NCBI GenBank assembly: GCA_903903925.1
Contig: CAIVAU010000005.1
Location: forward strand, 1-64,000
Source of the DNA: an uncultured cyanobacterium
GTDB taxonomy: Bacteria; Cyanobacteriota; Cyanobacteriia; Cyanobacteriales; Nostocaceae
Direction of reading: 5' to 3'
Length of the DNA stretch: 64,000 nt
Under the pieces are notes generated by a model. It was not told the origin of the DNA. It was given only the letters and a program-made list of their open reading frames with translations, and did not search any database. Shown piece after piece: positions 1 through 8,714 of the stretch. The number at the start of each line of letters is the position of its first letter. Position 1 is the stretch's first letter. A program made the position numbers and the translations under genes.

Positions 1-375
1 CCAGGAGCAGTAGCACTAGCTCCCTCAAAGGGAGATAATGGTTTATTGAGTGCTAATGAAGTCGTAAATTTAAAGCTGAATGCACAGTTGGTCGTACTGA
101 GCGCCTGCGATACTGGAAGGGGTCGGATTACTGGAGATGGTCTGCTGGGCTTCCCCAGAGCGTTGATCACTGCTGGTGTGCCTAGCATTATTGTCTCTTT
201 GTGGCAAGTCTCAGATCAAAACTCTACCGTATTTCTGATGCCAGAGTTTTATCGTCAATGGAAAAAGAACCCGGATAAAGCACATGCACTTCGAGCGGCG
301 ATGCTAGAAACCAAGAAAAAATACCCTAATCCTAGTGATTGGGCTGCATTTATTTTTATTGGTGAAGCTGATTAA
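1..375 (+). CDS. CHAT-domain protein, C-terminal part (5' end outside window)
   Basis: The reading frame is open from base 1, so the gene begins upstream. The visible 124 residues match the end of a CHAT (caspase HetF-associated with TPRs) domain. The nucleophile motif SACDTG is present, followed by a typical stretch of the family that reads GVPSIIVSLWQVSD. A closing W-A-A-F-I-F-I-G strand ends the fold. The partner histidine would lie upstream of the window. In cyanobacteria such domains usually follow TPR repeats, but that part cannot be seen here. An internal TTG at position 46 is not a credible start because the domain is already running. Confidence 0.85.
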   Translation, partial: PGAVALAPSKGDNGLLSANEVVNLKLNAQLVVLSACDTGRGRITGDGLLGFPRALITAGVPSIIVSLWQVSDQNSTVFLMPEFYRQWKKNPDKAHALRAAMLETKKKYPNPSDWAAFIFIGEAD

Positions 376-471
376 TATTTCAGTCTTTTTGATATTTCCT
401 TAACGTTTTCAACAAGCTTGTAAATTATTTACAATGAGCCAGTGGCAAGAACAGTGAACGTAAACCTTTAA

Positions 472-493
472 ATATAGTACAATTATACTATAT
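472..493. promoter_or_regulatory. Palindromic operator-like site upstream of the ImmA/IrrE gene
   Basis: The arms ATATAGTA and TACTATAT are separated by six bases in an AT-rich spacer. The site lies about 60 bases before the ImmA-type start codon and overlaps possible -10 elements (TATAGT, TATACT). A dimeric repressor site is the simplest reading, but this is inference from position and symmetry only. Confidence 0.4.
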
Positions 494-551
494 AGCGCCA
501 ATCGAAAAGTGCAAATTATCTCGCCATCCCAGAATCAAAGGAGGTGTTACC

Positions 552-1583
552 ATGACACAGACCCAATTAAAAACAATGAAAACACTCTACGAACGTCTGT
601 CAGAGGTAGGCTTTCCTGAAAAGTTTGTTCGAGAGAAAGCGTTACCTGATTGGTGGGATGAAGAATTTGAAGCAACGCCAGGGGCTGTAGTGGAAGCCGC
701 TGCTTATGTTTCACGTCGATTAAATCTTGACATGACCTCTTTGCTTAAATCTGAAGCTACCCCTACTTTTAAGCAGTCATGTCAGGTTAAGTTTAAGACA
801 AAGTTCTCAATTGAGAATCAACAGGTTTTGGTAGCACAATGTATGGCATCACGTGTTGCTGAAATGCTTGCTTATACCTGTGTACCAGAGTTTAAGCCGT
901 TACCCAATTCGCCAACGGGAGTACGCGACGAAATTCTAAAAAATCGGCAGTATATCAATTTAGAGGGGTTATTAGAATTCTGCTGGAGTTACGGGATTCC
1001 AGTTGTTCACTTTGATGGATTTCCTAACACTCAAGGGGTTTACAAGTTTGATGGTATGGTAGCGTTTTTTCATGAACGCCCTGTTATTGTCATTAGCTGT
1101 ACTCGCCGATCGCCTGCATGGTTGCTGTTTATTTTAGCACACGAGCTTGGACATATTATTAAAGGGCATTTGAATAGTAACGCAATTGTGGATGAGACAA
1201 TTAATCCAGACAGTGAGGACGCGGAAGAAATAGAAGCTAATGAGTTTGCTGTAGAACTTTTGTTAAGCAAACCAGATACAGGGTATTACACAGTCCAAAA
1301 ATTCACAGGGGAGCAGCTGGCTACTTACGCTCAAGATATTTCATCTAGGGACGATGTTGACCCAGGTCTAGTAGCACTGAACTACGCATGGGGTAAAGTT
1401 AACCGAACAGCAATCAAAAACGATCAGCAGATTATTTGGGCAACAGCAACTAAAGCTTTAAAAATAGTGGAAGGTGATGCTGATGCTCCTAAGCAAATCA
1501 ATCGCTATGCCCGAGAGTACCTGAATTCAGATAAACTAGATAGAGATAGTCAGGATTACTTGGAATTAGTGCTTGAGGAGTAG
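552..1583 (+). CDS. ImmA/IrrE family metallo-endopeptidase
   Basis: The protein has 343 residues and carries the zinc peptidase motif HELGH at residues 197-201. A downstream acidic segment (E228, E231 in EANEFAVELLL) should provide the third zinc ligand. Family members (COG2856) cleave repressors or antitoxin-like partners in stress, phage and TA contexts. No helix-turn-helix domain is visible; the first 100 residues have no assignment I recognise. The start is well supported by a strong ribosome binding site (AAGGAGG) eight bases upstream. No cognate XRE repressor lies next to it; a ribbon-helix-helix gene follows on the opposite strand. The target is unknown. Confidence 0.8.
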   Translation: MTQTQLKTMKTLYERLSEVGFPEKFVREKALPDWWDEEFEATPGAVVEAAAYVSRRLNLDMTSLLKSEATPTFKQSCQVKFKTKFSIENQQVLVAQCMASRVAEMLAYTCVPEFKPLPNSPTGVRDEILKNRQYINLEGLLEFCWSYGIPVVHFDGFPNTQGVYKFDGMVAFFHERPVIVISCTRRSPAWLLFILAHELGHIIKGHLNSNAIVDETINPDSEDAEEIEANEFAVELLLSKPDTGYYTVQKFTGEQLATYAQDISSRDDVDPGLVALNYAWGKVNRTAIKNDQQIIWATATKALKIVEGDADAPKQINRYAREYLNSDKLDRDSQDYLELVLEE

Positions 1584-1617
1584 TTTTTGCAACCCGTTAC
1601 TTTTTTTGATAATGACG

Positions 1618-1857
1618 CTATTCTAAGGTCAACTTGGTAAAAAGCGCAGCCACCTCGTCGTCCGTCGCAAAATCGCCTGCATCAGCTTCCCTAATTCCTG
1701 CTTTAATCTCTTCTACCTGCCATCGGTAAAGATCCAGATACATGTCTACTGCTTCATTAAGGATATAGGTCCTATCCCGATCTTTTCCTTGGGCGATCGC
1801 GTCCAGTAGCGCTCGTTTTTCACTGTCAAGACGGAAGGTGACATTCTCCTTACTCAT
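1618..1857 (-). CDS. Ribbon-helix-helix (CopG/ParD-like) antitoxin, without a visible toxin
   Basis: This 79-residue protein has the N-terminal beta strand (VTFRLDSEKRALLDAIA) and two helices of the ribbon-helix-helix fold, which binds DNA as a dimer. The acidic C-terminal tail (READAGDFATDDEVAALF) matches ParD-type antitoxins that wrap a ParE/RelE toxin. Such genes are normally followed at once by the toxin, but only 34 bases separate its stop from the convergent ImmA-type gene, and no toxin start or frame is seen there. It therefore looks like an orphan antitoxin. Confidence 0.75.
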   Translation of the reverse strand: MSKENVTFRLDSEKRALLDAIAQGKDRDRTYILNEAVDMYLDLYRWQVEEIKAGIREADAGDFATDDEVAALFTKLTLE

Positions 1858-2039
1858 AACACCTCATATGATAAGCGTTTCCTTCAGTCTATCTTGCAAT
1901 GCAAGGCAACGCAAGATATCAGGGCAATTGAAAATGATTGTGGCAAGGTTGATCTTAGTGAGTGGTAGATTTCTGCCGGATACCAATATTGTCATTGCCC
2001 TATTTTAGATGTGGGATGATATTTTATATCGATAAATTT

Positions 2040-2486
2040 TCAACTTTCAATCGGGTCATCCAGTGGTGGATGCCGTCCAATTTCTCTATCAGCAGCACGA
2101 ATATTAATGATTCTGACTCGATTAAATTCTAATGCTGCTACTGTGGCGCGTCCTGTTGCTGTTAAACCAATAACAAATAGCGTATCTGTTGACCAAATAA
2201 AGTGTTCTTGCCAACTATCACTGCGGGGATGAAATAAAGGTACTTCTGATGATGACTGTTCATCAAATGATTTGACTTTATCGGATTTTTTGCGATTGCA
2301 ATGAAAACAGGCAAAAGCTAAATTATCAATTGAGTTAGCACCACCTTTAGAAATAGGAATCACATGGTCTACAGTGAAAGAGACATACTGCCATTGTTCC
2401 GACGCATGACAATATTCACACAGAAACTTGGCTCTTTGTCTAACTTGGTTTTGAGTAGCTTCACTAATATAACGATTCGCCGACAA
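2040..2486 (-). CDS. HNH endonuclease
   Basis: The 148-residue protein carries a complete HNH motif: a zinc-binding CEYC knuckle near residue 24, the core DHVIPISKGG with the catalytic His, the Asn of NLAFAC and a second CFHCNRKKS knuckle. About 60 residues without an assignable fold follow. It appears to start at a TTG codon, since a stop (TAG) lies five codons upstream in frame. It follows the preceding small gene by 18 bases, so the two are probably cotranscribed. Paired small protein plus HNH units of this kind are frequent in cyanobacteria. The cellular substrate is not known. Confidence 0.8.
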   Translation of the reverse strand: MSANRYISEATQNQVRQRAKFLCEYCHASEQWQYVSFTVDHVIPISKGGANSIDNLAFACFHCNRKKSDKVKSFDEQSSSEVPLFHPRSDSWQEHFIWSTDTLFVIGLTATGRATVAALEFNRVRIINIRAADREIGRHPPLDDPIES

Positions 2487-2504
2487 ATCTCTAATTTCCT
2501 ATAA

Positions 2505-2777
2505 TTAGCTTTCGTTTTGAATTAATGATGTATTTCTAATAATCCGATTTACCAAACTCAGATAATCGTCTAAGTCTTCATATTCATCTAGTTCTGTTTC
2601 TTCTTCTGAAGTCAGGGTAGATTCTTTCTGTTTAATTAATAAGGCTTCAATTCGCCCTTGGACTAAGCTGGATGCACGAAATATCGGCACGCCTTCTACT
2701 AACTCGATGCGGACAGCACCATCTAAAGGTAGACGATTGGGCAAGTGGGACAATTTCAGAGGTAAATTGATTGTCAT
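2505..2777 (-). CDS. Small conserved hypothetical protein upstream of the HNH gene
   Basis: The product has 90 residues and I recognise no domain with certainty. The N-terminal half is beta-rich (SHLPNRLPLDGAVRIELVEG), while the C-terminal half is acidic and helical (TSEEETELDEYEDLDDYLSL). It is read in the same direction as the HNH nuclease and probably forms an operon with it. A role as regulator, inhibitor or accessory protein of the nuclease is possible but only inferred from linkage. Confidence 0.6.
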   Translation of the reverse strand: MTINLPLKLSHLPNRLPLDGAVRIELVEGVPIFRASSLVQGRIEALLIKQKESTLTSEEETELDEYEDLDDYLSLVNRIIRNTSLIQNES

Positions 2778-2796
2778 GGTATTTATTTCCCAATAT

Positions 2797-2955
2797 TTAG
2801 ATTGAAATTTTCCAGGGGATTTTTAGCGCCGTTGTTGAAGCGACATGCTTTCCAGAAGCAAAGGCAATTTGGAAATCAATTGCAGGTTCTCGCCGTAAAA
2901 CACCTGGGACAATCCCCTGATTCAAATCAGCATCAGCTTGGTAGCGAAAATTCAC
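2797..2955 (-). pseudogene. Truncated DUF5615 (PIN-like) toxin partner of the DUF433 gene
   Basis: A GTG start 11 bases after the DUF433 stop, with an AGGTG ribosome binding site, opens a 52-codon frame. Its first 32 residues (NFRYQADADLNQGIVPGV, then RREPAIDFQIAFASG) closely match the N-terminus of cyanobacterial DUF5615 PIN-like proteins, which normally have about 110 residues. The rest of the domain, including later acidic residues of the PIN-like active site, is missing, and the frame ends in unrelated sequence. I infer that an intact antitoxin/toxin pair lost most of its toxin. Confidence 0.6.
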
Positions 2956-2966
2956 GATTTCACCTA

Positions 2967-3281
2967 CTATCTCGTAGCTTTAGCAGCGATAAGTTTACTG
3001 TATAGAACAGGATCAGCAGATTGTAGTGGTTGAGGCATTGCATCAAATGCGTCTTCCTCGGCTGCCAGGTAAACATCGATCTCAGCATGATTGCCTAGAT
3101 AGAATGCGATCGCTCCATAAACTTGTTCCAATGTCAGCAATGGAAAAGACTGAACAATACTCTCAGGCGATAATCCATTTCGGAAGGCATAGACAATGGA
3201 GTCAAGGGAAATCCGAGTTCCTTTGACCCAATAAGCCTCGTTCCGATATTCTAAGTAAGATTTAGCTCCAACAACTGACAT
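2967..3281 (-). CDS. DUF433-domain protein (VapB45-like antitoxin)
   Basis: This 104-residue protein has the DUF433 pattern: W-V-K-G-T-R-I-S-L-D-S near residue 19, then an N-G-L-S-P-E-S-I helix and the LTLEQVYGAIAFYL helix of a winged-helix-like fold. DUF433 proteins usually pair with DUF5615 PIN-like nucleases as antitoxins. The downstream toxin here is reduced to a 52-codon remnant, so this gene probably persists as an orphan antitoxin. A second, intact DUF433/DUF5615 pair occurs at 24984-25658. Confidence 0.8.
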   Translation of the reverse strand: MSVVGAKSYLEYRNEAYWVKGTRISLDSIVYAFRNGLSPESIVQSFPLLTLEQVYGAIAFYLGNHAEIDVYLAAEEDAFDAMPQPLQSADPVLYSKLIAAKATR

Positions 3282-3341
3282 ACTTTTATCTTGGCTTTGT
3301 CTAGCTTTAATTCTAAACGGATTTCAAGCAGTGAGGTTACT

Positions 3342-3391
3342 CCTGCTTCAATTCCAGCCCGCGTTCAAATATTTCATCAATCAGTAACATC
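3342..3391 (-). repeat. 50-bp copy of the 3' end of the dnaE split-intein gene
   Basis: Bases 3342-3391 match 4264-4313 at 47 of 50 positions in the same orientation. In dnaE this segment encodes the last residues of the N-intein ([15 protein letters not shown]). The copy reads ATG-led codons for [15 protein letters not shown] and then stops. The vapBC-like TA pair (3435-4088) lies exactly between the two copies. It is a duplicated fragment, not a gene. Confidence 0.8.
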
Positions 3392-3401
3392 ATGTTAATA
3401 T

Positions 3402-3413
3402 ACTATAAATAGT
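3402..3413. promoter_or_regulatory. Palindromic operator-like site before the TA pair
   Basis: ACTAT and ATAGT flank a two-base centre about 21 bases before the antitoxin start and overlap an AT-rich -10-like region. Autoregulatory binding by the antitoxin is the likely role, as is usual for type II TA operons. The symmetry is seen in the sequence; the function is inferred. Confidence 0.4.
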
Positions 3414-3434
3414 GATTACGGGAGTAACTGTAAG

Positions 3435-3683
3435 ATGAAGATTAAAGGAATCAAGTGTGGTCAATCTATTCAACTGTTGCAGGATATCAACGTTCCTGAT
3501 GGTACTGAAGTTATCGTTGAAATTCAGTCAATTGAGCTCATGAGTGACCAAGAAAGATTGCGTAAGCTGAAAGAGTTTTTTGAGACAGATTGGGAAGGTA
3601 GAGAGGATTTTATCAAAACAATGGAAGAACTAGAGAAAGAGAAAAATACGGAGCGGGAAAGATTGTATAAACACTCCTCATAA
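3435..3683 (+). CDS. VapB-type antitoxin (small, N-terminal beta domain)
   Basis: The 82-residue product begins with a short beta-rich segment (IKCGQSIQLLQDINVPDGTE) like the small DNA-binding domains of DUF104/AF2212-type antitoxins. A charged helical tail (RKLKEFFETDWEGREDF and beyond) follows, as expected for a toxin-binding arm. It lies 15 bases upstream of a PIN toxin on the same strand and is preceded by a palindrome. Assignment rests on this arrangement and on composition, not on a decisive motif. Confidence 0.7.
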   Translation: MKIKGIKCGQSIQLLQDINVPDGTEVIVEIQSIELMSDQERLRKLKEFFETDWEGREDFIKTMEELEKEKNTERERLYKHSS

Positions 3684-3698
3684 ACAGAGGAGTGCCTT

Positions 3699-4088
3699 GT
3701 GTATCTGTTAGATACCAATATTTGTATTGCACTAAACAACCGAAATCGTCAAGCACTCGCAGAATTTTATGAAAAATCAACCTCGTGCTATATTCCAACA
3801 ATTGTGCTAGCAGAACTCTACAAAGGGGCATATTGTTCTCAAAAAATTGAACAGAATATCAAAAGAATCAACGAATTTACTAGCAGAATCATCGTTTTAG
3901 AATTCGATAAAAAGGCTTCAGAAGAATTTGGTAAAATTCAAGCAGAACTGAGACGAATGGGCAGACCAACAGGTGAAATTGATGCATTTATTGCTGCGGT
4001 TGCCCGTTCTCGTCAAGATATTCTTGTCACCAACAATATCAAAGATTTTGAAAATATCCCTAATCTACGATTAGAGAACTGGTTATAA
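3699..4088 (+). CDS. PIN-domain toxin (VapC family)
   Basis: This 129-residue protein has the full set of PIN acidic residues: LLDTNICIAL at the N-terminus, the E of LAELYKGA, and GEIDAFIAAVA with VTNNIKDF near the C-terminus. VapC enzymes are Mg-dependent RNases that cut tRNA or rRNA when released from antitoxin. It starts at GTG immediately after the upstream antitoxin gene and appears intact. The cassette sits between two copies of the dnaE intein tail. Confidence 0.85.
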   Translation: MYLLDTNICIALNNRNRQALAEFYEKSTSCYIPTIVLAELYKGAYCSQKIEQNIKRINEFTSRIIVLEFDKKASEEFGKIQAELRRMGRPTGEIDAFIAAVARSRQDILVTNNIKDFENIPNLRLENWL

Positions 4089-4246
4089 ATGAGAAATTCG
4101 GGTCATACGCGATGGAACGCAAATGTTCCAATGTCAGCTTTCGTACCAGTTACTCTCTTCCCGGTCAAAAATTACCTAAATCTCTCTGACTCATATCTCT
4201 GTGCCCTCTGCGCCTCTGCGGTTAATTAGATAGGTAATCTAAAGAC

Positions 4247-4552
4247 CTACTCCCCACTCCTAACCTGCTTCAATTCCAACCCGCGTTCAAATATTTCATC
4301 AATCGGCAACATCTGACCGTCTATAGTCATAAATTTATGGTCTTTCGTTGCGTGAATAATTGAACCATCTTCTAGGCAATACTCAAAAACTTCTTGTTGA
4401 CCACGATTGTGCCACTGTGCAATAGGTTGTGTATAAATATTCCCATTCTTATCAACGCTGTACACATTACATTCAATGCGTTTTTCCACAATTTCCCCAA
4501 TCTTGAGAAAGCCATATTCTACCGTCAACACTTCGGTATCGTAACTTAAACA
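4247..4552 (-). other. DnaE split intein, N-terminal fragment (101 residues)
   Basis: Block A begins with the nucleophile Cys775. Block B is recognisable as [14 protein letters not shown], with the Thr and His that assist the N-to-S acyl shift. The tail ([13 protein letters not shown]) is the half-intein end that meets the C-fragment. There is no homing endonuclease segment. The last 50 coding bases recur at 3342-3391. Confidence 0.93.
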
Positions 4553-6874
4553 ATATTCGGCAAACTTCAACATTTGCTCGAACAAATCATCAGCTATTTG
4601 CTTCTTTACTCCATTTTTTGCCGCCCCATCAACAAATTTTTCTCGCTGCTTTTGCATCTCGGAAACTTTCTTTTTACCCATAGCACGACGCAGTAAATCA
4701 GCTTGTCCTAGAGAATAGCCAGCCAAATCCTGAGCAATTTTCATGATTTGCTCTTGATAGACCATAATTCCATAGGTTTCATCTAGCACCGGTTCCAAAA
4801 TAGCGTGCGGATAATCTATTGTCTCTCGCCCATGCTTCCGGTCGATAAACTTAGGAATGAGTTTTGCATCTAATGGGCCTGGTCGATAAAGTGCCAGAAT
4901 TGAAGAAATATCTTCTATATTGGAAGGTTTTAAATCACGTACTATCTGACGCATTCCAGAGGATTCTAATTGAAAGATGCCCTCTAATTCACCTGCTTCT
5001 AAAAGCTCATAGGTCTTCTTCACGTCTTTAGGTAAGGTGTTAAATTCACCTTTAGCTAATATCCTTTGGGCTTTTCTTTCTTGATTCGTGATTTCATAGG
5101 GATCAATAATAAATCCTTGGTTTTCCTCAATCAAATCAATAGTTCTCTGAATGATTGTTAAGTTTCTTAAACCCAAAAAATCCATCTTCAACAGACCTAG
5201 TGCTTCTAGGTCTTCCATGAAATACTGGGTAATGACAGAACCGTCATTATTTTTCTGTAACGGGACAATTTCATCTAATGGATCAGCAGAAATTACCACA
5301 CCTGCTGCGTGAACACCAAAGGTTTTGTTAGTTCCCTCAATGCGGATTGCCATATCAACCCAATGGCGAACTCTCGGATCGTTGTCGTATTTTTCTTTAA
5401 ACTCTGGTTCTGGTGTGTCGTCAGAAATCATGACCGCCAGTTTAGTCGGTTTGCCCCGCGAGACAGGAATCAACTTTGCCATTTTGTCTGATTCACCGTA
5501 GGGAATATTTAACACCCTGGCGACATCTTTTAAAACTGCTTTGGAAGTCAGGCGGTTAAAGGTAATAATTTGGGCGACTCTTTCTTTCCCGTATTTGTCA
5601 GTCACATACTCAATGACTTTATCTCGTTGTTCAATACAGAAATCCGTATCAATATCAGGCATGGATTTCCGTTCTGGATTCAAAAATCTTTCAAAGAGTA
5701 ATCCATGATGTACTGGATCAATATTGGTAATTTGCATAGCATATGCTACCAAAGAACCTGCGGCCGAACCTCTACCTGGGCCAACAGGAATACTATTATC
5801 TCTAGCAAATTTAATGTAGTCCCACACAACTAGAAAATATGAGGAAAAACCCATCTGTTGAAGCATTGATAGCTCATATTGCAGCCTGTCTTTGTAGACT
5901 TGATCAACTTCATTTCGAGACTTACGGTTCAAACGTTCTAAAAGTCCTTGCCAAGCCACTTCTTCCACATAAGTGTCAGCAGTATGACCCGATGGAATGG
6001 GGTAGTTAGGAATGCGCGGCTCACCCATAATTTGGTAAGGCTCAACTTTGTCTGCAACTTCTACAGTAGTTGCAATAGCTTCTTCAATCACGTCCTCCGG
6101 CAAATGGTCGCGAAAGAGCTGCTTCATCTCTTCTACAGATTTCAAATACTCAGTACCGCTATAACGCATGCGGTTATCTTCAGCGATCAATTTGCCTGTT
6201 TGAATACAAAGTAAAGCGTCGTGTGCTTCAACGTCGTAACAAGAAATAAAGTGGGAATCGTTGGTGGCGACAATTTTAATATCTAATTCCCGTGCAATTT
6301 TGACAATTTCTACATTGACAATGCGGTCTTCCTGGGAGCCGTGGTCTTGAATTTCTAAGTAATAATCGTCTCCAAAGACTTGTTTATACCACCGAGCAAT
6401 TTTACGGGCTGCTTCTAGTTTATGACTGAGAATTGCTTGGGGGATTTCCCCACCTAAACAAGCACTGGTGACAATCAAGCCTTCACGGTATTCTTGCAGA
6501 AAATCTTTATTGACGCAAGGCCGGGAGAAAATTCCTTTGCCTTGGACACCTACAAGGTGGGAATCTGTCGTTAATTTGACTAAATTTTTGTAGCCTTTTG
6601 TATTTTTAGCTAAAACAACTTGATGATAACGAGGACGGCGTTCTTGTTTTGTGATATCGCCGTTGATAATATACATTTCGTTGCCGATAATTGGTTTAAT
6701 ATTCTTACTACGGCAAATTTTGATCAGTTCGATCGCACCGTACATGACACCATGATCGGTCAGGGCGATTGCTTTCATCCCCAATGCGATCGCTCGATCA
6801 ACCAACTCAGGCAGTTGACTTGCCCCATCAAGCAGACTGTAGTCACTATGAATGTGCAAAGGTACGAAGGACAT
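4247..6874 (-). CDS. dnaE: DNA polymerase III alpha subunit, N-terminal half with N-intein (DnaE-N)
   Basis: The 875-residue product is the first part of the replicative polymerase. Residues 1-774 carry the PHP domain ([17 protein letters not shown] at the start) and the first part of the polymerase catalytic core, including [13 protein letters not shown] with its catalytic aspartates. The extein ends at KFAEY, and the N-intein begins at Cys775 ([14 protein letters not shown]) and runs 101 residues to the stop. In cyanobacteria the remainder is made from a distant gene carrying the C-intein, and the halves are joined by protein trans-splicing. No C-half lies in this window. The DnaE intein is closest in character to the Nostoc type. 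Confidence 0.97.
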   Translation of the reverse strand: MSFVPLHIHSDYSLLDGASQLPELVDRAIALGMKAIALTDHGVMYGAIELIKICRSKNIKPIIGNEMYIINGDITKQERRPRYHQVVLAKNTKGYKNLVKLTTDSHLVGVQGKGIFSRPCVNKDFLQEYREGLIVTSACLGGEIPQAILSHKLEAARKIARWYKQVFGDDYYLEIQDHGSQEDRIVNVEIVKIARELDIKIVATNDSHFISCYDVEAHDALLCIQTGKLIAEDNRMRYSGTEYLKSVEEMKQLFRDHLPEDVIEEAIATTVEVADKVEPYQIMGEPRIPNYPIPSGHTADTYVEEVAWQGLLERLNRKSRNEVDQVYKDRLQYELSMLQQMGFSSYFLVVWDYIKFARDNSIPVGPGRGSAAGSLVAYAMQITNIDPVHHGLLFERFLNPERKSMPDIDTDFCIEQRDKVIEYVTDKYGKERVAQIITFNRLTSKAVLKDVARVLNIPYGESDKMAKLIPVSRGKPTKLAVMISDDTPEPEFKEKYDNDPRVRHWVDMAIRIEGTNKTFGVHAAGVVISADPLDEIVPLQKNNDGSVITQYFMEDLEALGLLKMDFLGLRNLTIIQRTIDLIEENQGFIIDPYEITNQERKAQRILAKGEFNTLPKDVKKTYELLEAGELEGIFQLESSGMRQIVRDLKPSNIEDISSILALYRPGPLDAKLIPKFIDRKHGRETIDYPHAILEPVLDETYGIMVYQEQIMKIAQDLAGYSLGQADLLRRAMGKKKVSEMQKQREKFVDGAAKNGVKKQIADDLFEQMLKFAEYCLSYDTEVLTVEYGFLKIGEIVEKRIECNVYSVDKNGNIYTQPIAQWHNRGQQEVFEYCLEDGSIIHATKDHKFMTIDGQMLPIDEIFERGLELKQVRSGE

Positions 6875-6907
6875 ATGCGGGAGCCAAAAACAGAAACGTT
6901 TTCCACA

Positions 6908-6936
6908 TTAACGCAGTTTGCCTTCAACTGCGTTAA
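6908..6936. promoter_or_regulatory. Perfect 11-bp inverted repeat between divergent dnaE and symporter genes
   Basis: TTAACGCAGTT and AACTGCGTTAA are separated by seven bases. The element is 34 bases upstream of the dnaE start codon and about 70 upstream of the symporter start. It could be an operator or a hairpin in the dnaE leader. No regulator is identified. Confidence 0.45.
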
Positions 6937-7003
6937 CCCGATCCGAAATCTTAAATCACCAACGTGATGTTAAATATAAACATCGCTCTACCTCCGCCTA
7001 GCA

Positions 7004-8287
7004 ATGAACGAAACTACAACAGAAAACACAAATCGTCCCTTTTGGCAACGAATCCCCCTCGCGTTGCAAATCGTCATCGCGCTGATTCTGGCGGTAGCGT
7101 TAGGAATTGCACTAGGTGCAGGACATCCCAACCCAACCAATAAAGCCTTCATTGAGAACTTGGCAATTCCCTCCGAATTAGTGCTGAAAGCTCTCCGTGC
7201 TCTAGCGACACCCCTAATTTTTGTCGCAGTGCTGCATACCTTGATGACAACCCATATCCCTGGTACGGTGGGACGGCGTTTGGCGGTGCTGCTCATCACT
7301 AACACAACAGTAGCTATCCTGATTGGACTTTTGGTTGCTAACGTCCTACGTCCTGGAACTTGGCGGCATTTTTCAGCCCCAGGAAGCACAACCTTAACGA
7401 AGCAAAATCTCGATCCTTGGGGACTCATCAAAGATGCTGTACCAGAAGCCATCCTCCAACCCCTAGTTAATAATGATGTCCTTCAACTGATCGTTGTTGC
7501 CCTGAGCTTCGGCATTGTCCTTCGTGCCATAAAATCAGAGCAAGAAGCTCAAGGTAGAACCGGATACCGGCCGATAGAGGAGGTGATTGGGATTTTGTTC
7601 GAGGCGGTAGTCCGCATTCTCACCTGGGTGATCGCCTTGGTGCCCTTGGCAGTGTTTGGAATTGTAGGCAAAACAGTTGCTGAACAAGGCTTTGAGCCGT
7701 TTAAATCTTTAGGTGCGTTTGTGATTGCAGTCCTGCTAGGGCTGACATTACAAGCTTGCTACTACCTCCTTAGAGTGAAATTCGGTTCTTGGGTAAAACC
7801 GATCAACTTCCTGCGTGGTGGTTCAGATGCCTTTTTAACAGCTTTCTCAACAGACTCCTCCACAGCCACAATGCCCGTCACGTTTCGGGTTTTACAGGAA
7901 AAAATCGGCTTGCGGGAATCCTCTGCTTCTTTAGGGGCTTTAGTTGGCACAAATTTTAACAACGATGGCACTGCTCTTTACGAGGCAATGTCTGCGTTGT
8001 TTATCTCCCAGGTGTTGGGGCTACATCTGAATTTAGGACAGCAATTCGTTGTCATCCTCACCTCGATTTTTGCCTCAGTAGGTGCAGCAGGTATCCCAGA
8101 AGCGGGGTTGGTGACAATGACACTTGTGTTCACCTCCGTTGGCTTACCCACACAGTACATTGCTTTATTGTTAACTGTAGACTGGTTTCTAGATCGCAGC
8201 CGCACTGTCATTAATGTCATGGGAGATATGACTGTTAGTTCTTTACTCGATGGCAAAACACCCCACCGGTACGGGAGTGAGGAGTGA
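7004..8287 (+). CDS. Dicarboxylate/amino acid:cation symporter (DAACS, SLC1 family)
   Basis: The 427-residue inner-membrane protein has the Glt/DctA hallmark segments in order: the serine-rich first hairpin (AFSTDSSTATMP), a variant of the NMDGT substrate/Na motif (NFNNDGTALYE), the second hairpin (ASVGAAGIPEAGL) and the DWFLDRSRTVINVMGD helix that binds substrate. Eight membrane helices plus two re-entrant hairpins are expected. It should import glutamate, aspartate or C4-dicarboxylates with Na or H, but the exact substrate cannot be read. It is monocistronic and divergent from dnaE. Confidence 0.9.
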   Translation: MNETTTENTNRPFWQRIPLALQIVIALILAVALGIALGAGHPNPTNKAFIENLAIPSELVLKALRALATPLIFVAVLHTLMTTHIPGTVGRRLAVLLITNTTVAILIGLLVANVLRPGTWRHFSAPGSTTLTKQNLDPWGLIKDAVPEAILQPLVNNDVLQLIVVALSFGIVLRAIKSEQEAQGRTGYRPIEEVIGILFEAVVRILTWVIALVPLAVFGIVGKTVAEQGFEPFKSLGAFVIAVLLGLTLQACYYLLRVKFGSWVKPINFLRGGSDAFLTAFSTDSSTATMPVTFRVLQEKIGLRESSASLGALVGTNFNNDGTALYEAMSALFISQVLGLHLNLGQQFVVILTSIFASVGAAGIPEAGLVTMTLVFTSVGLPTQYIALLLTVDWFLDRSRTVINVMGDMTVSSLLDGKTPHRYGSEE

Positions 8288-8714
8288 GGAATTGGTGTTT
8301 TTTTTGACAACCAACAACTAACAATCCTCTTAATGCGATTCCTTAGCATCGCATTCTTTAGCCCAACATCGTTGTAGAAGTCCAACTCGGTAAATATACG
8401 CAAAGCGACGGGGATTTAATACGAATTTAGTATTGGAACTAAGCACGGGTTGATTTAGATATTGCCAGAGAGGAAATCTAATTTTGTTGTGTTCTGGAGT
8501 CATATGAGAATGAATATATGATATAATATCTAGTACAGTAGCTAGAATTTCAGATAAAATTTGCCAGTTACTAATTGCCTAGTTAAACTTTACATAGTAT
8601 GTATCCAATTGCCCTTGTGGCAATTGCTGAATCTTAGGTAAAGTTTACTCTGCTCCTTATTTATAGCTACATTTTCACTCCTCAGTATCTACACTCAGAA
8701 GTGATAGGGGTAAT
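8288..8714. other. Convergent spacer with two hairpins
   Basis: No gene is visible. AATGCGAT/ATCGCATT (8332-8339 and 8348-8355) forms a hairpin just after the symporter. A nested structure spans 8584-8647: outer arms TAAACTTTAC/GTAAAGTTTA enclose CAATTGCC/GGCAATTG around a five-base loop. Both probably end transcription of the two converging genes, although neither has a clear T-run. Confidence 0.5.

Noticed and set aside
2802-3226. Two plus-strand frames opposite the DUF433 locus
   Set aside because: They are shadows of the DUF433 gene and of the toxin remnant on the minus strand, which have clear family matches.
4089-4246. Possible small RNA between the TA toxin and dnaE
   Set aside because: The CTCTGCGCCTCTGCGGTT motif is a common degenerate repeat of cyanobacterial spacers, also seen near 14690; no stable structure supports an RNA gene.
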